A DNA stretch of 14,909 nt from an uncultured Coprococcus sp. (GCA_900557435.1 USSH01000031.1:1-14909); one strand, 5' to 3'. Counted from the stretch's first letter, positions 1 to 7,739 are shown. Notes: a model not told the origin generated them from the sequence alone. Numbers and translations: made by a program.

Positions 1-1
1 T

Positions 2-676
2 TACAGCAGCAGATATAAGATATATGTGATAGAGGATGCGCAGCTTCTCAATGTGAATGCACAGAATGCACTTCTTAAGACTATAGAAGAGGCTCCATCA
101 TATGCTATCATTATATTGCTGACAAACAATATAGATAAGATGCTCCAGACTATCCAGTCCAGATGTATAGTTCTGAATGTGAAACCGGTCAGAGAGCATG
201 ATATACTCGATTATCTCATGAATGAGCTGAAGCTTGATAAGCAGAAAGCCGATTTCTGTATGGATTTTGCTCAGGGCAACCTTGGAAAAGCCATAAGGCT
301 TGCCACCAGCGATGAATACAGGGAGATAAAGGAAAATGTCGTAAAGATCATGAGACATCTTGGAGAGATGTCGGTGGATGATATGCTGTTTGCGATCAAG
401 AATATGGAACTGTACAAGCTCAAGATAAGTGATTACATTGATCTGATGATGATGTGGTACAGAGATATACTGATGCTCAAGGTGTCAAATAACCCTGGAA
501 GGCTGATGTTCAAGGAATATTATTCGGATATAAGAAAGCAGTCGTCCCATATCAGCTATGAGGGAATAGAAAAGGTGCTCAAGTCCATGGACAAGGCTAA
601 GGTCAGACTTGAGGCAAATGTCAGCTTTGACATTGTCATGGAGCTTATGCTCCTAACCATGAAGGAGAATTGTTAA
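2..676 (+). CDS. holB: DNA polymerase III delta' subunit, 3' part (5' end outside window)
   Basis: This is the C-terminal part of the clamp-loader delta' subunit; the reading frame is open to the left edge, so the ATP-binding-fold N-terminus is missing. The first visible residues (YKIYVIEDAQ, then NAQNALLKTIEEAP) match the delta'/DnaX family block around the Walker B-like strand and the following helix, where delta' carries a non-catalytic variant. About ten residues on comes the LTNN segment and then IQSRC followed by V-x-P-V, the arginine-finger (SRC) region of the family. The rest is a helical C-terminal collar domain. The next gene starts on the last base of the stop codon (TAATG), indicating translational coupling with ricT. 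In B. subtilis holB directly precedes yaaT, which supports the call. Confidence 0.93.
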   Translation, partial: YSSRYKIYVIEDAQLLNVNAQNALLKTIEEAPSYAIIILLTNNIDKMLQTIQSRCIVLNVKPVREHDILDYLMNELKLDKQKADFCMDFAQGNLGKAIRLATSDEYREIKENVVKIMRHLGEMSVDDMLFAIKNMELYKLKISDYIDLMMMWYRDILMLKVSNNPGRLMFKEYYSDIRKQSSHISYEGIEKVLKSMDKAKVRLEANVSFDIVMELMLLTMKENC

Positions 677-1584
677 TGAAAGAGATTATAGGAGTTCGTT
701 TCAGACCAAACGGAAAGATATATTATTTTGACCCGCAGAACTTTGAGGTCGAGGCAGGCAATTTCGTCATTGTTGAGACCGCAAGGGGCGTGGAGTACGG
801 CAAAGTGGTTCTGGGAAGACGAGAGGTTGAAGAGGGCAAGATCACGGCATCACTCAAGCCAATCATAAGAATTGCCACAGAGGATGACACCAGAAGATAC
901 GAGGATAACAAGAAGAAGAGCAAGAGGGCATTTGACATCTGCCTTGAGAAGATTGCCAAGCACAAGCTGGACATGAAACTCATAGAGGCTGAGTATACAT
1001 TTGACAATAACAAGGTGCTGTTCTACTTCACAGCGGATAGACGAATTGATTTCCGTGAGCTGGTAAAGGATCTTGCGTCGGTGTTTAAGACAAGAATAGA
1101 GCTCAGACAGATCGGTGTCCGCGATGAGACCAAGATGGTGGGCGGAATCGGTATATGTGGAAGGGAGCTCTGCTGTAACAAGCATTTGTCAGAGTTCGTT
1201 CCTGTGTCGATCAAGATGGCGAAGGAGCAGAATCTGTCTCTGAATCCTACTAAGATATCAGGTGTGTGCGGAAGACTTATGTGCTGTCTGAAGCATGAGC
1301 AGGACACTTATGAGTATCTGAATGAAAAACTTCCAAATGTGGGAGATTTCGTGAGGACAGTAGATGGAAATAAGGGCGAGGTCATGTCAGTGAACGTTCT
1401 CCGTCAGAAGGTTAAGATTGTGGTGACTGACAAGGATGACAACAAGGAAGTTATGGAGTATCCTGTGGCTGAGCTCAAGTTCAAGCCTAAGAGAAGAAAG
1501 AATTCAGAGAGACTCAGCGCTGAGGAGTACAAGGCACTTGAGGCATTGGAGGACAAGGGTGGAAAGTCCAAATTTGACGATTAA
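676..1584 (+). CDS. ricT: PSP1-family protein RicT/YaaT
   Basis: A 302-residue PSP1-domain protein, orthologous by sequence and position to B. subtilis YaaT (RicT). RicT works there with YlbF and YmcA in a complex that carries Fe-S clusters and affects RNase Y-dependent mRNA maturation, sporulation and biofilm formation. Visible signature: two cysteine blocks, CGRELCC (residues 161-167) and CGRLMCC (198-204), the expected Fe-S ligand-type motifs, each followed by a KH. The C-terminal tail is lysine/glutamate-rich. The start at 676 is chosen because AAGGAG at 662-667 is 8 nt upstream; an in-frame TTG at 670 is too close to that site. The ATG shares its A with the holB stop. The RicT partners are not in this window. 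Confidence 0.93.
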   Translation: MKEIIGVRFRPNGKIYYFDPQNFEVEAGNFVIVETARGVEYGKVVLGRREVEEGKITASLKPIIRIATEDDTRRYEDNKKKSKRAFDICLEKIAKHKLDMKLIEAEYTFDNNKVLFYFTADRRIDFRELVKDLASVFKTRIELRQIGVRDETKMVGGIGICGRELCCNKHLSEFVPVSIKMAKEQNLSLNPTKISGVCGRLMCCLKHEQDTYEYLNEKLPNVGDFVRTVDGNKGEVMSVNVLRQKVKIVVTDKDDNKEVMEYPVAELKFKPKRRKNSERLSAEEYKALEALEDKGGKSKFDD

Positions 1585-1597
1585 ACCGGATGATAAA

Positions 1598-2539
1598 ATG
1601 ATAGAGAGTCAGGCTGTACAGGCCCGGTCCGAAGTGATGGGCGGGTTCACGGTGGAGATTAAATCTTGCGAGAGGATAGATGACCTGCAGTGCAAAGGTT
1701 ATCAGATTATACAGAACAGCGGAATGTTCTGCTTTGGGATGGATGCTGTGCTGCTGGCAAACTATGTGAGATTTAAGCGTGGTGGCAGATATCTGGATCT
1801 CGGAACGGGAACAGGTATCATACCTATACTTCTTGCAGCAAAGGAGTATGGGGATGAGGCTCTTACCAGAGAGGAGAGATTTGCTGGTTTGTGTGCCGAT
1901 GATTATAGATCCTCATATGATTGTATTGCCGTAGATGGAGTTACTAATTCGGATGCAGGGGTGACTCAGCAACCTAGCGGTAAAATGGCAGATGATGCAC
2001 GGTTTATAGGACTGGAGATTCAGCCTGCATGTGCGGACATGGCGGCAAGGAGCGTGAGCCTCAATGGGCTTGACGGTTTAGTGCGAATAGATAACGGAGA
2101 TATAAAGGAGGTCTCTTGTAACTACAAGAAGGCCTCCTTTGACATAGTGACCTCAAATCCGCCATATATAAAGGGCAGTCACGGCCTGGAGAATCCGGAT
2201 GCTCCGAAGAACATAGCGAGACATGAGGTACATGTGACGCTTGATCAGGTGGTGGCAGCGGCAGAGCATGCCCTTAAACCCGGCGGAAGCTTTTATATGA
2301 TACACAAGCCGTTCAGACTGGCTGAGATATTTGAATGTCTGCATGAGCACAGGCTTGAGCCAAAGAGGATGCAGCTTGTGCATCCTTACATAGACAAGGA
2401 GCCGAACATGGTCATAGTGGAGGCTGTGAAGGGCGGCAATTCCATGATCAAGATAGATCCGCCTATGGTAGTATACAAAGCTCCGGGAGTTTATACGGAG
2501 CAGCTGCTGGCGACGTATGAAGGTACGGCAAAGAGATAA
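1598..2539 (+). CDS. trmN6: tRNA1(Val) (adenine(37)-N6)-methyltransferase TrmN6/YabB, with insertion
   Basis: A class I SAM-dependent N6-adenine methyltransferase of the YabB/TrmN6 family, which modifies A37 of a tRNA. Residues count from ATG 1598 (313 aa). The family start-of-fold block ERIDDL is at 25-30 and IIQN...F-x-MDAVLLA at 37-54. SAM motif I DLGTGTG is at 67-73, the acidic residue ending strand 2 is E140 in GLEIQ, and the catalytic NPPY is at 187-190. Between motif I and GLEIQ lies an extra segment of about 50 residues (83-135), not expected in this family and rich in D, S and T. The ATG at 1598 has only a weak upstream ribosome site; TTG 1574 or GTG 1634 in the same frame are alternatives. 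The gene starts 13 bp after ricT. yabA, which separates these genes in B. subtilis, is missing. Confidence 0.88.
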   Translation: MIESQAVQARSEVMGGFTVEIKSCERIDDLQCKGYQIIQNSGMFCFGMDAVLLANYVRFKRGGRYLDLGTGTGIIPILLAAKEYGDEALTREERFAGLCADDYRSSYDCIAVDGVTNSDAGVTQQPSGKMADDARFIGLEIQPACADMAARSVSLNGLDGLVRIDNGDIKEVSCNYKKASFDIVTSNPPYIKGSHGLENPDAPKNIARHEVHVTLDQVVAAAEHALKPGGSFYMIHKPFRLAEIFECLHEHRLEPKRMQLVHPYIDKEPNMVIVEAVKGGNSMIKIDPPMVVYKAPGVYTEQLLATYEGTAKR

Positions 2540-2601
2540 GAGGCAGCATAAGATATCTATGATTTTCAATACTCAGATGTTCGGCAGAAGAGAGGATATA
2601 T

Positions 2602-3441
2602 ATGGCAGGAAAGTTATACTTGGTGGCGACACCTATAGGCAATCTTGAGGATATGACATACAGGGCGGTAAGAGTTCTTGAAGAGGTGGATGTGATAGCG
2701 GCGGAGGATACGAGAAACAGTATCAAGCTGCTCAATCATTTCGAGATCAAGACCCCGATGACGAGTTATCATGAATACAACAAATACGACAAGGCGAAGG
2801 TTCTCGTTGAGAAGATGCAGCAGGGACAGAATGTGGCAGTCATAACCGATGCGGGAACTCCGGGTATATCCGATCCCGGGGAGGAGCTTGTGAGACATGC
2901 TCTTGATGCCGGACTTGAAGTTACGCCTGTTCCAGGTGCCTGTGCATGTATATCGGCACTTATTAGTTCCGGACTTTCTACAAGAAGATTTGCATTTGAG
3001 GCGTTTCTTCCATATGACAAGAAAGACAGGGCGAGGGTTCTCGAGGAGATGAAGCGAGAGACTAGGACCATGGTGATGTATGAGGCCCCTCACAAGCTGA
3101 AGAAGACTTTGGCGGAACTTATGGAGGCTCTTGGTGACAGGCATATAACACTTGCCAGAGAGATTACCAAGAAGCATGAAACCATAGAGCCTATGATGTT
3201 ATCTCAGGCGATAGCCCGCTACGAGGAGGAAGATCCGAGAGGGGAATTCGTTATAGTGATAGAAGGGCTTGATGTGAAGAAGCTTGAGGAGGAGAAGAAG
3301 AGCTCGTTCGAGGCTATGTCCGTGGAGGAGCATGTCCAGATGTATGTTGATCAGGGGCTGTCCAAGAAGGACGCGATCAAGCAGGCGGCAGTGGACCGCG
3401 GAGTCCCTAAGAGGGATGTGTATAATGCGGTGATGAAATAG
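2602..3441 (+). CDS. rsmI: 16S rRNA (cytidine(1402)-2'-O)-methyltransferase
   Basis: RsmI (YabC/YraL) methylates the ribose 2'-O of C1402 in the decoding centre of 16S rRNA. The 279-residue length is normal. Tetrapyrrole-methylase-fold signatures are clear: ATPIGNLEDMT (9-19), AAEDTRNS (33-40), ITDAGTPGISDPG (81-93), VPGACACISAL (110-120), MYEAPHK (159-165) and GEFVIVIEG (214-222). A C-terminal helical segment with LSKKDAIKQAA (253-263) matches the small HTH-like RsmI C-terminal domain. AGAGGA at 2591-2596 lies 5 nt before the ATG. The 62-bp gap after trmN6 shows no terminator, so the gene is probably in the same transcript. The accessory ATPase gene begins 17 bp after its stop. Confidence 0.96.
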   Translation: MAGKLYLVATPIGNLEDMTYRAVRVLEEVDVIAAEDTRNSIKLLNHFEIKTPMTSYHEYNKYDKAKVLVEKMQQGQNVAVITDAGTPGISDPGEELVRHALDAGLEVTPVPGACACISALISSGLSTRRFAFEAFLPYDKKDRARVLEEMKRETRTMVMYEAPHKLKKTLAELMEALGDRHITLAREITKKHETIEPMMLSQAIARYEEEDPRGEFVIVIEGLDVKKLEEEKKSSFEAMSVEEHVQMYVDQGLSKKDAIKQAAVDRGVPKRDVYNAVMK

Positions 3442-3458
3442 GAAACGGAGGTGGATGC

Positions 3459-5033
3459 ATGGGAACTTATTTTAATCCGGATAATATGCGATTTACTGAT
3501 GATGTAAATAGTGATATCTATGTTGATAAGACTGGATTGATCGCAGAGATGAACAGGAAGATAAACAAAACAAATCGCTGTGTTGTCGTAAGCCATGCAA
3601 GGAGATTTGGAAAGACACAGGCGGCAAATATGCTGGAGGCGTATTATAGCAGTGGCTGTGATTCCAAGGATTTGTTTTCAAAGTTTAAGGCAGCAGATTC
3701 TGTAGATTTTGAAAAACATTTGAATAAGTATAACGTAATTCATTTGGATATAGCATCGATCACCAGCAGCGTTGACGAAAAAGTTGTTGATGGGATAAGA
3801 CAAAGACTGGTATGTGATTTTAAAAAAGTATATCCAGATGTTGACTATTCCAGTTCTCTGGAATTGATATTGTTAGATATTTTTAAAAAGTCTGAAAGGC
3901 GTTTTGTTGTCATCATAGATGAGTGGGACTCTGTTATAAGAAATTATGCGGACAAGACAGAGGCCGTACATGAGTATATGCAGCTGCTTCATGTATTGTT
4001 TAAGAGCATGGAGTCTGCGCAGTTCCTTGCATTGGGGTACATGACAGGTATACTTCCTATCAAAAAGATAAAGGATGAGTCAGCCCTTAACAATTTTACT
4101 GAATATACAATGCTTGATTCAGGGGAGCTGGCACCGTATTATGGTTTTACTGAGGCAGAGGTCAGAGAACTTTGTGATAAGTTTGATATGTCCTTTGATG
4201 CTGTAAAGAATTGGTATAATGGCTACTTGTTAAATGGAATGCATATGTACAATCCGAATTCCGTGTGTCAGGCTATAAATAGGCACAAGTTAAATTCGTA
4301 TTGGAAGAATACTTCATCATTTGAGTCGATAAATAATTATATAACGCTTAATTTCGATGGGTTACGGGATAGGGTTATACAGGTACTTTCCGGTGAACCG
4401 GTTTATGTTAATATCAGAACTTTCGGTAATGATCTGAGTCAGATAAGCTCCAGGGATGAAGCTCTTACAGCTCTCATTCATCTCGGGTATTTGGCATATG
4501 ACGAGCAGGAAAGCACTGCATATCTTCCGAATTATGAGGTCCGGGATGCCTACAATGCAGCCTTGTCAATCGGACCATGGAAAGAGATAGCGGAGTCTGT
4601 GGAGCAGTCTGAGAGACTTCTCAGATGCACAATCAAAGGTGATGAAGAGAGTGTTGCCAGTCTTATAGAGCTTGCTCATGAGGCATATACATCTATACTC
4701 ACTTATAATAACGAGGTTTCTCTTAGCTGTGTTATCATGATGGCATACTTTACAGCGCCTGCTTATTACGATGTAATAAGAGAACTTCCATCTGGCAAAG
4801 GCTTTGCGGATATCGCATTTGTCCCGAAAACTTATGCAGATAAGCCTCCAATATTGATAGAGCTCAAGTATGATAAAACGGCTGATACAGCAATAAAACA
4901 GATCAAAGACCGGAGATACACATCGGTTCTGAAATGGTATGATGAGATTATTCTGGTTGGGATTAATTATGACAAGGATGGAGAAGAAAAGAAAAAACAC
5001 TCCTGTAAGATAGAGCGGTGGAGTGAGAGATGA
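3459..5033 (+). CDS. AAA-ATPase-like / PD-(D/E)XK nuclease-like protein (DUF1703-type)
   Basis: A 524-residue protein of the widespread AAA-ATPase_like plus PDDEXK_9 (formerly DUF1703) architecture, abundant in gut anaerobes and without an established function. The N-terminal part has the family opening (YVDKTGLI, 21-28), a non-canonical P-loop HARRFGKTQ (46-54) and a Walker B-like strand FVVIIDEWD (149-157). The family block YMTGILPIKK is at 194-203 and WYNGY at 252-256. The C-terminal part has a nuclease-like core: E442, D451 (in GFADI) and E468-x-K470 (IELK). A strong GGAGGTGG site (3447-3454) precedes ATG 3459. Base composition is more AT-rich than in rsmI, suggesting later acquisition into this operon. 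Proposed links of this family to defence or mobile elements are unproven. Confidence 0.87.
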   Translation: MGTYFNPDNMRFTDDVNSDIYVDKTGLIAEMNRKINKTNRCVVVSHARRFGKTQAANMLEAYYSSGCDSKDLFSKFKAADSVDFEKHLNKYNVIHLDIASITSSVDEKVVDGIRQRLVCDFKKVYPDVDYSSSLELILLDIFKKSERRFVVIIDEWDSVIRNYADKTEAVHEYMQLLHVLFKSMESAQFLALGYMTGILPIKKIKDESALNNFTEYTMLDSGELAPYYGFTEAEVRELCDKFDMSFDAVKNWYNGYLLNGMHMYNPNSVCQAINRHKLNSYWKNTSSFESINNYITLNFDGLRDRVIQVLSGEPVYVNIRTFGNDLSQISSRDEALTALIHLGYLAYDEQESTAYLPNYEVRDAYNAALSIGPWKEIAESVEQSERLLRCTIKGDEESVASLIELAHEAYTSILTYNNEVSLSCVIMMAYFTAPAYYDVIRELPSGKGFADIAFVPKTYADKPPILIELKYDKTADTAIKQIKDRRYTSVLKWYDEIILVGINYDKDGEEKKKHSCKIERWSER

Positions 5034-5053
5034 AGTTAAAAGAATGCTTAATT

Positions 5054-5097
5054 AGTGTCAGGTGCGGATGAACAAAAGATTATCTGTACCTGACACT
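5054..5097. repeat. Imperfect palindrome, 17-bp arms (REP/MITE-like)
   Basis: AGTGTCAGGT (5054-5063) pairs perfectly with ACCTGACACT (5088-5097). Pairing continues inward to 5070/5081 with three G-U wobbles, leaving a 10-nt loop (5071-5080). It begins 20 bp after the ATPase gene stop and has no T run after it, so it is not a normal intrinsic terminator. Because the non-Watson-Crick pairs are G-U in the + strand RNA and C-A in the - strand, the hairpin is more stable as + strand RNA. Related pieces lie beside it: a perfect palindrome TGACATATGTCA (5123-5134) and AAGTGTCA (5138-5145), the inverse of TGACACTT (5091-5098). A REP/RAYT-type or MITE-type element is an inference. Confidence 0.6.
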
Positions 5098-5168
5098 TGG
5101 GGGCATTCCAGTGGTTTCGTTATGACATATGTCAAAAAAGTGTCATCCCTCGTGAATCTTGAAAAAAT

Positions 5169-6404
5169 CTAATCAAACTTCTTGTTATTTAAGAGCAGTA
5201 TGTAAGGCGCTGCAAGTTTACCAACAAAACAAAACTTTCTACGCACCGACTTCTCCAAAACATCGTCCAATTTAAAATCTTTACTTCTTTTTATGTAGTG
5301 GGTACATCTTTGAAATCCACCCTTACTTATATCTTGTAATTCATTATTTCTTCTAATGGCTTGATAATAATCATTAAAACTGTTAGAGTCAAACACCTCA
5401 TCTAATAAGAATAGCTCTTGAATAACAAACGCACTTGTACTTTGTGTAGCAGTAGCTGTACAGTCAATATCAGCTGGTACATATAAATCCCCATTCTTTC
5501 CACGTTCAAAAGACAGAAAATCCAATTCATCATCTGTTAATTCCTTGGCGTTTTCTTTTTTTAAGCAGCCAAATTGTTTTTGTTCAGAACTAGCATATAC
5601 ATTAGAAGGGGTGTATTCAAATAATACGTATATATCTTTATTCATTTGCTGACGCTCAACACAACGTTTTTTTACAACTTCATGTGATACAGCATTATAG
5701 GCAAAAGTCCATAAACAATAATTGTTCTTATTTATAGATGTTAATTCATAATTCACAATTTGATCAATACCTTCTCCTAAATAATTACCAGCTTTAGATA
5801 TAAACATTTCATCAATGTCTAATGAACGAATACTTCTTGAATTGTTGTTAAATAATGATTGTATACGCTGCCTATTAAATAAAAATCTATCTCCAGCAAA
5901 TTTTTCTAGTTTTAATCTTTCTTTCGCATAGTATTCCAAAGCTTCTTTTCTTCTTGAATTAGAGCTCTCAGATAATTCAACAGGAGAAATACCAAATCGT
6001 TCTTTGAAATCTTTATTAAATTCTTTTTTTGCATCTAAATAAAAATCTTCATCAATACCCAGATTGCTTATGCTTCTATTCTCCCTAGCTTGATCTGTTT
6101 TGTTGTGTTGTTCATTATATAAACTAAAGCCAAAATTTTCCATTAAAGTCATATACATTTGTTCATATGTATCGAGAGTCGCTCCTTTTATTTCTTTATC
6201 TGGATCATAGTATGCAATCATATAAACAAATTCTGTGCCTTCATCATAATCTCGTTGAAAAGCTGTACGATCCTTTCCCTTTTCAAGTTCATAAATATGA
6301 TCACGATTATTAAAGTTTACCGTTTGACCAACATAGGCTTTCCAATCTATAATATTCAATATAAGATAAATCCCGCTACAATTTGATAAATTCATTTGTT
6401 CCAT
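5169..6404 (-). CDS. GIY-YIG domain protein with large unrecognised C-terminal region
   Basis: A 411-residue protein with an N-terminal GIY-YIG nuclease fold. GIY is at residues 11-13, YVG at 24-26 (KAYVGQT), the likely catalytic arginine is R34 (NNRDH), the likely metal-binding glutamate is E81 (YEQMYM), and a family-like asparagine lies in LYNEQ (95-99). The remaining about 300 residues match no family I recognise. They hold a charged helical segment (about 120-190), a hydrophobic/aromatic stretch (218-240) and a basic C-terminus. Known GIY-YIG proteins include homing endonucleases, UvrC and Eco29kI-type restriction enzymes; no methyltransferase partner is visible. AAGGAG (complement of 6413-6418) lies 8 nt before the ATG. 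The gene is 57 bp downstream of alr on the same strand, with no clear terminator between. It is markedly more AT-rich than its neighbours, so it is likely acquired. Confidence 0.82.
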   Translation of the reverse strand: MEQMNLSNCSGIYLILNIIDWKAYVGQTVNFNNRDHIYELEKGKDRTAFQRDYDEGTEFVYMIAYYDPDKEIKGATLDTYEQMYMTLMENFGFSLYNEQHNKTDQARENRSISNLGIDEDFYLDAKKEFNKDFKERFGISPVELSESSNSRRKEALEYYAKERLKLEKFAGDRFLFNRQRIQSLFNNNSRSIRSLDIDEMFISKAGNYLGEGIDQIVNYELTSINKNNYCLWTFAYNAVSHEVVKKRCVERQQMNKDIYVLFEYTPSNVYASSEQKQFGCLKKENAKELTDDELDFLSFERGKNGDLYVPADIDCTATATQSTSAFVIQELFLLDEVFDSNSFNDYYQAIRRNNELQDISKGGFQRCTHYIKRSKDFKLDDVLEKSVRRKFCFVGKLAAPYILLLNNKKFD

Positions 6405-6461
6405 TTCTCATTCTCCTTTCATTGAACACCAGCCATGCAAAATTTTCTGTGGCGCTGCCGA

Positions 6462-7595
6462 TCAGATATCCCCATTTATATACACCCTAGGCACTCTCAC
6501 CGATATATTGCACACGATCACATCCACGTTGGTGTCGAGCATATTTGCCATGTCCTCGATGGACATGCCCTCGCCGAGAAGAGTTACAGTGTCGCCGCGC
6601 TGTACATCCGGGATGTCTGTGACATCGGCCATGCACTGATCCATACACACGCGTCCGATGATCGGTGCCTCATGACCGTTTATGATGACCTTGCCCTTGT
6701 TGGACAGGTAACGGCTGTAGCCGTCCGCAAATCCTACCGGAAGTGTGGCGATCTTTGTAGGTCTTTCAGTGACAAATGTTCCGCCGTATCCAACCTCGGA
6801 TCCGGCAGGGACCTCCTTCACCATGGCAACGTATGTGTACCAGCTGAGAATCTCCTGAAGTCCTGAATTCTTCCAGTCAAAATCATCAGAAGGAGTGAGA
6901 CCATAGAGGATATCACCGCATCTGACTGCGTCGAGCTGTGCCTCAGGCAGCATCAGTATGGCAGGGCTGTTGGCTACGTGGTGCTTTGGTATGACAACAC
7001 CCATCTTCTCAAGTTCATTTACGGCATGGAGATATAGGTCAAGCTGCTTTCTTGCACTTGTGTGATCCCCCTCATCTGCCCTTGCAAAATGTGTAAATAT
7101 ACCTGTTACGTTCAAGTCATCCATATCGCAGATCTTCTTTATAGTGTCAAATGATTCCTGACATACCGGGAATCCTATTCTGTTCATACCGGTGTTCAGC
7201 TTTATCTGGACGTTCTGTTTCTTGCCGGCTCTTCTTGCAGCAGCAGCCATGTTCTCAGCACCCTCCATTGAAAAGACAGTGAGATCAAGGTCGTACTTTG
7301 CGGCCTCGTCCAGCATGTCATCCGCTGTATCGCCGAGGATAAGGATAGGCTCTGTAGCCCCTGCGTCCCTGAGCATCTTTCCCTCTTCCCAGATGGCGAC
7401 GGCGTAGCTGTCTATGCCACATTCTTTCAGTGTCGGGTAGAGCCCTGCAATACCGTGGCGGTATCCATCGCCCTTCATGACAGCGATAAATTCAACTCCC
7501 GGTTTCAGTCGTGACTTTATGTTGGCAATATTGCTCCTGAGCTTTGCCAGATCTATAACGGCAGCAGTTCTGCCGGCAAATGGTCGGTTGTTCAT
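6462..7595 (-). CDS. alr: Alanine racemase
   Basis: A PLP-dependent fold-type III racemase that interconverts L- and D-alanine for peptidoglycan synthesis. With the start at 7595 it has 377 residues, normal for Alr. The N-terminal barrel carries the PLP lysine K41 in VMKGDGYRHG (39-48), MNRIGF (137-142) and FTHFARAD (167-174). The C-terminal beta domain carries the second catalytic base Y270 (VGYGGTF) and GRVCMDQ (314-320). The PLP-lysine motif differs from the usual KADAYGHG/KADGYGHG (K-G-D-G-Y-R-H-G here), and RCGDILYG (225-232) replaces the more usual R-P-G-x-x-L-YG. ATG 7595 is chosen because GGAG (complement of 7603-7606) is 7 nt upstream; ATG 7601 would be only 1 nt away. An amino-acid racemase of altered specificity cannot be excluded. 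Confidence 0.93.
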   Translation of the reverse strand: MNNRPFAGRTAAVIDLAKLRSNIANIKSRLKPGVEFIAVMKGDGYRHGIAGLYPTLKECGIDSYAVAIWEEGKMLRDAGATEPILILGDTADDMLDEAAKYDLDLTVFSMEGAENMAAAARRAGKKQNVQIKLNTGMNRIGFPVCQESFDTIKKICDMDDLNVTGIFTHFARADEGDHTSARKQLDLYLHAVNELEKMGVVIPKHHVANSPAILMLPEAQLDAVRCGDILYGLTPSDDFDWKNSGLQEILSWYTYVAMVKEVPAGSEVGYGGTFVTERPTKIATLPVGFADGYSRYLSNKGKVIINGHEAPIIGRVCMDQCMADVTDIPDVQRGDTVTLLGEGMSIEDMANMLDTNVDVIVCNISVRVPRVYINGDI

Positions 7596-7627
7596 GGTCA
7601 TTCTCCTTCTATAAAAATTCAAGAAAC

Positions 7628-7633
7628 ATTGTA
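7628..7633 (-). promoter_or_regulatory. Possible -10 element of the alr promoter
   Basis: On the - strand the hexamer TACAAT (one mismatch to TATAAT) lies 32 bp upstream of the chosen alr ATG. The region 17 bp further up is only TTCTTT, a poor -35 element. This is a weak candidate based on position and the -10 match alone. Confidence 0.35.
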
Positions 7634-7739
7634 TCACATATGCATGTTAAAAAGAAGAGCATGAATTTGCCGGATGTATGTATAAGGAATGTAAAAATAA
7701 ATTTACAAAGCCTATGTTTATTTCTGTTTGGTGTCATGT

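Noticed and set aside
1436..1597. Extended trmN6 reading frame overlapping the ricT end
   Set aside because: It overlaps the conserved ricT coding sequence in another frame and encodes low-complexity Ser/Arg-rich residues unlike the family N-terminus.
5054..5097. Intrinsic terminator for the ATPase gene
   Set aside because: No T run follows the hairpin on either strand at a suitable distance; kept as a repeat-like palindrome instead.
5169..6404. Restriction-modification system around the GIY-YIG gene
   Set aside because: No DNA methyltransferase motifs in the neighbours; TrmN6 carries NPPY but is a tRNA modification enzyme in its conserved location.
6435..6866. 143-codon open frame on the + strand within alr
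   Set aside because: Antisense shadow of conserved Alr C-terminal motifs (GRVCMDQ region); no supporting features.
7596..7637. N-terminal extension of alanine racemase to position 7637
   Set aside because: The extra residues lie upstream of the ribosome site (AAGGAG complement at 7603-7608) and do not resemble Alr; the start at 7595 has correct spacing.
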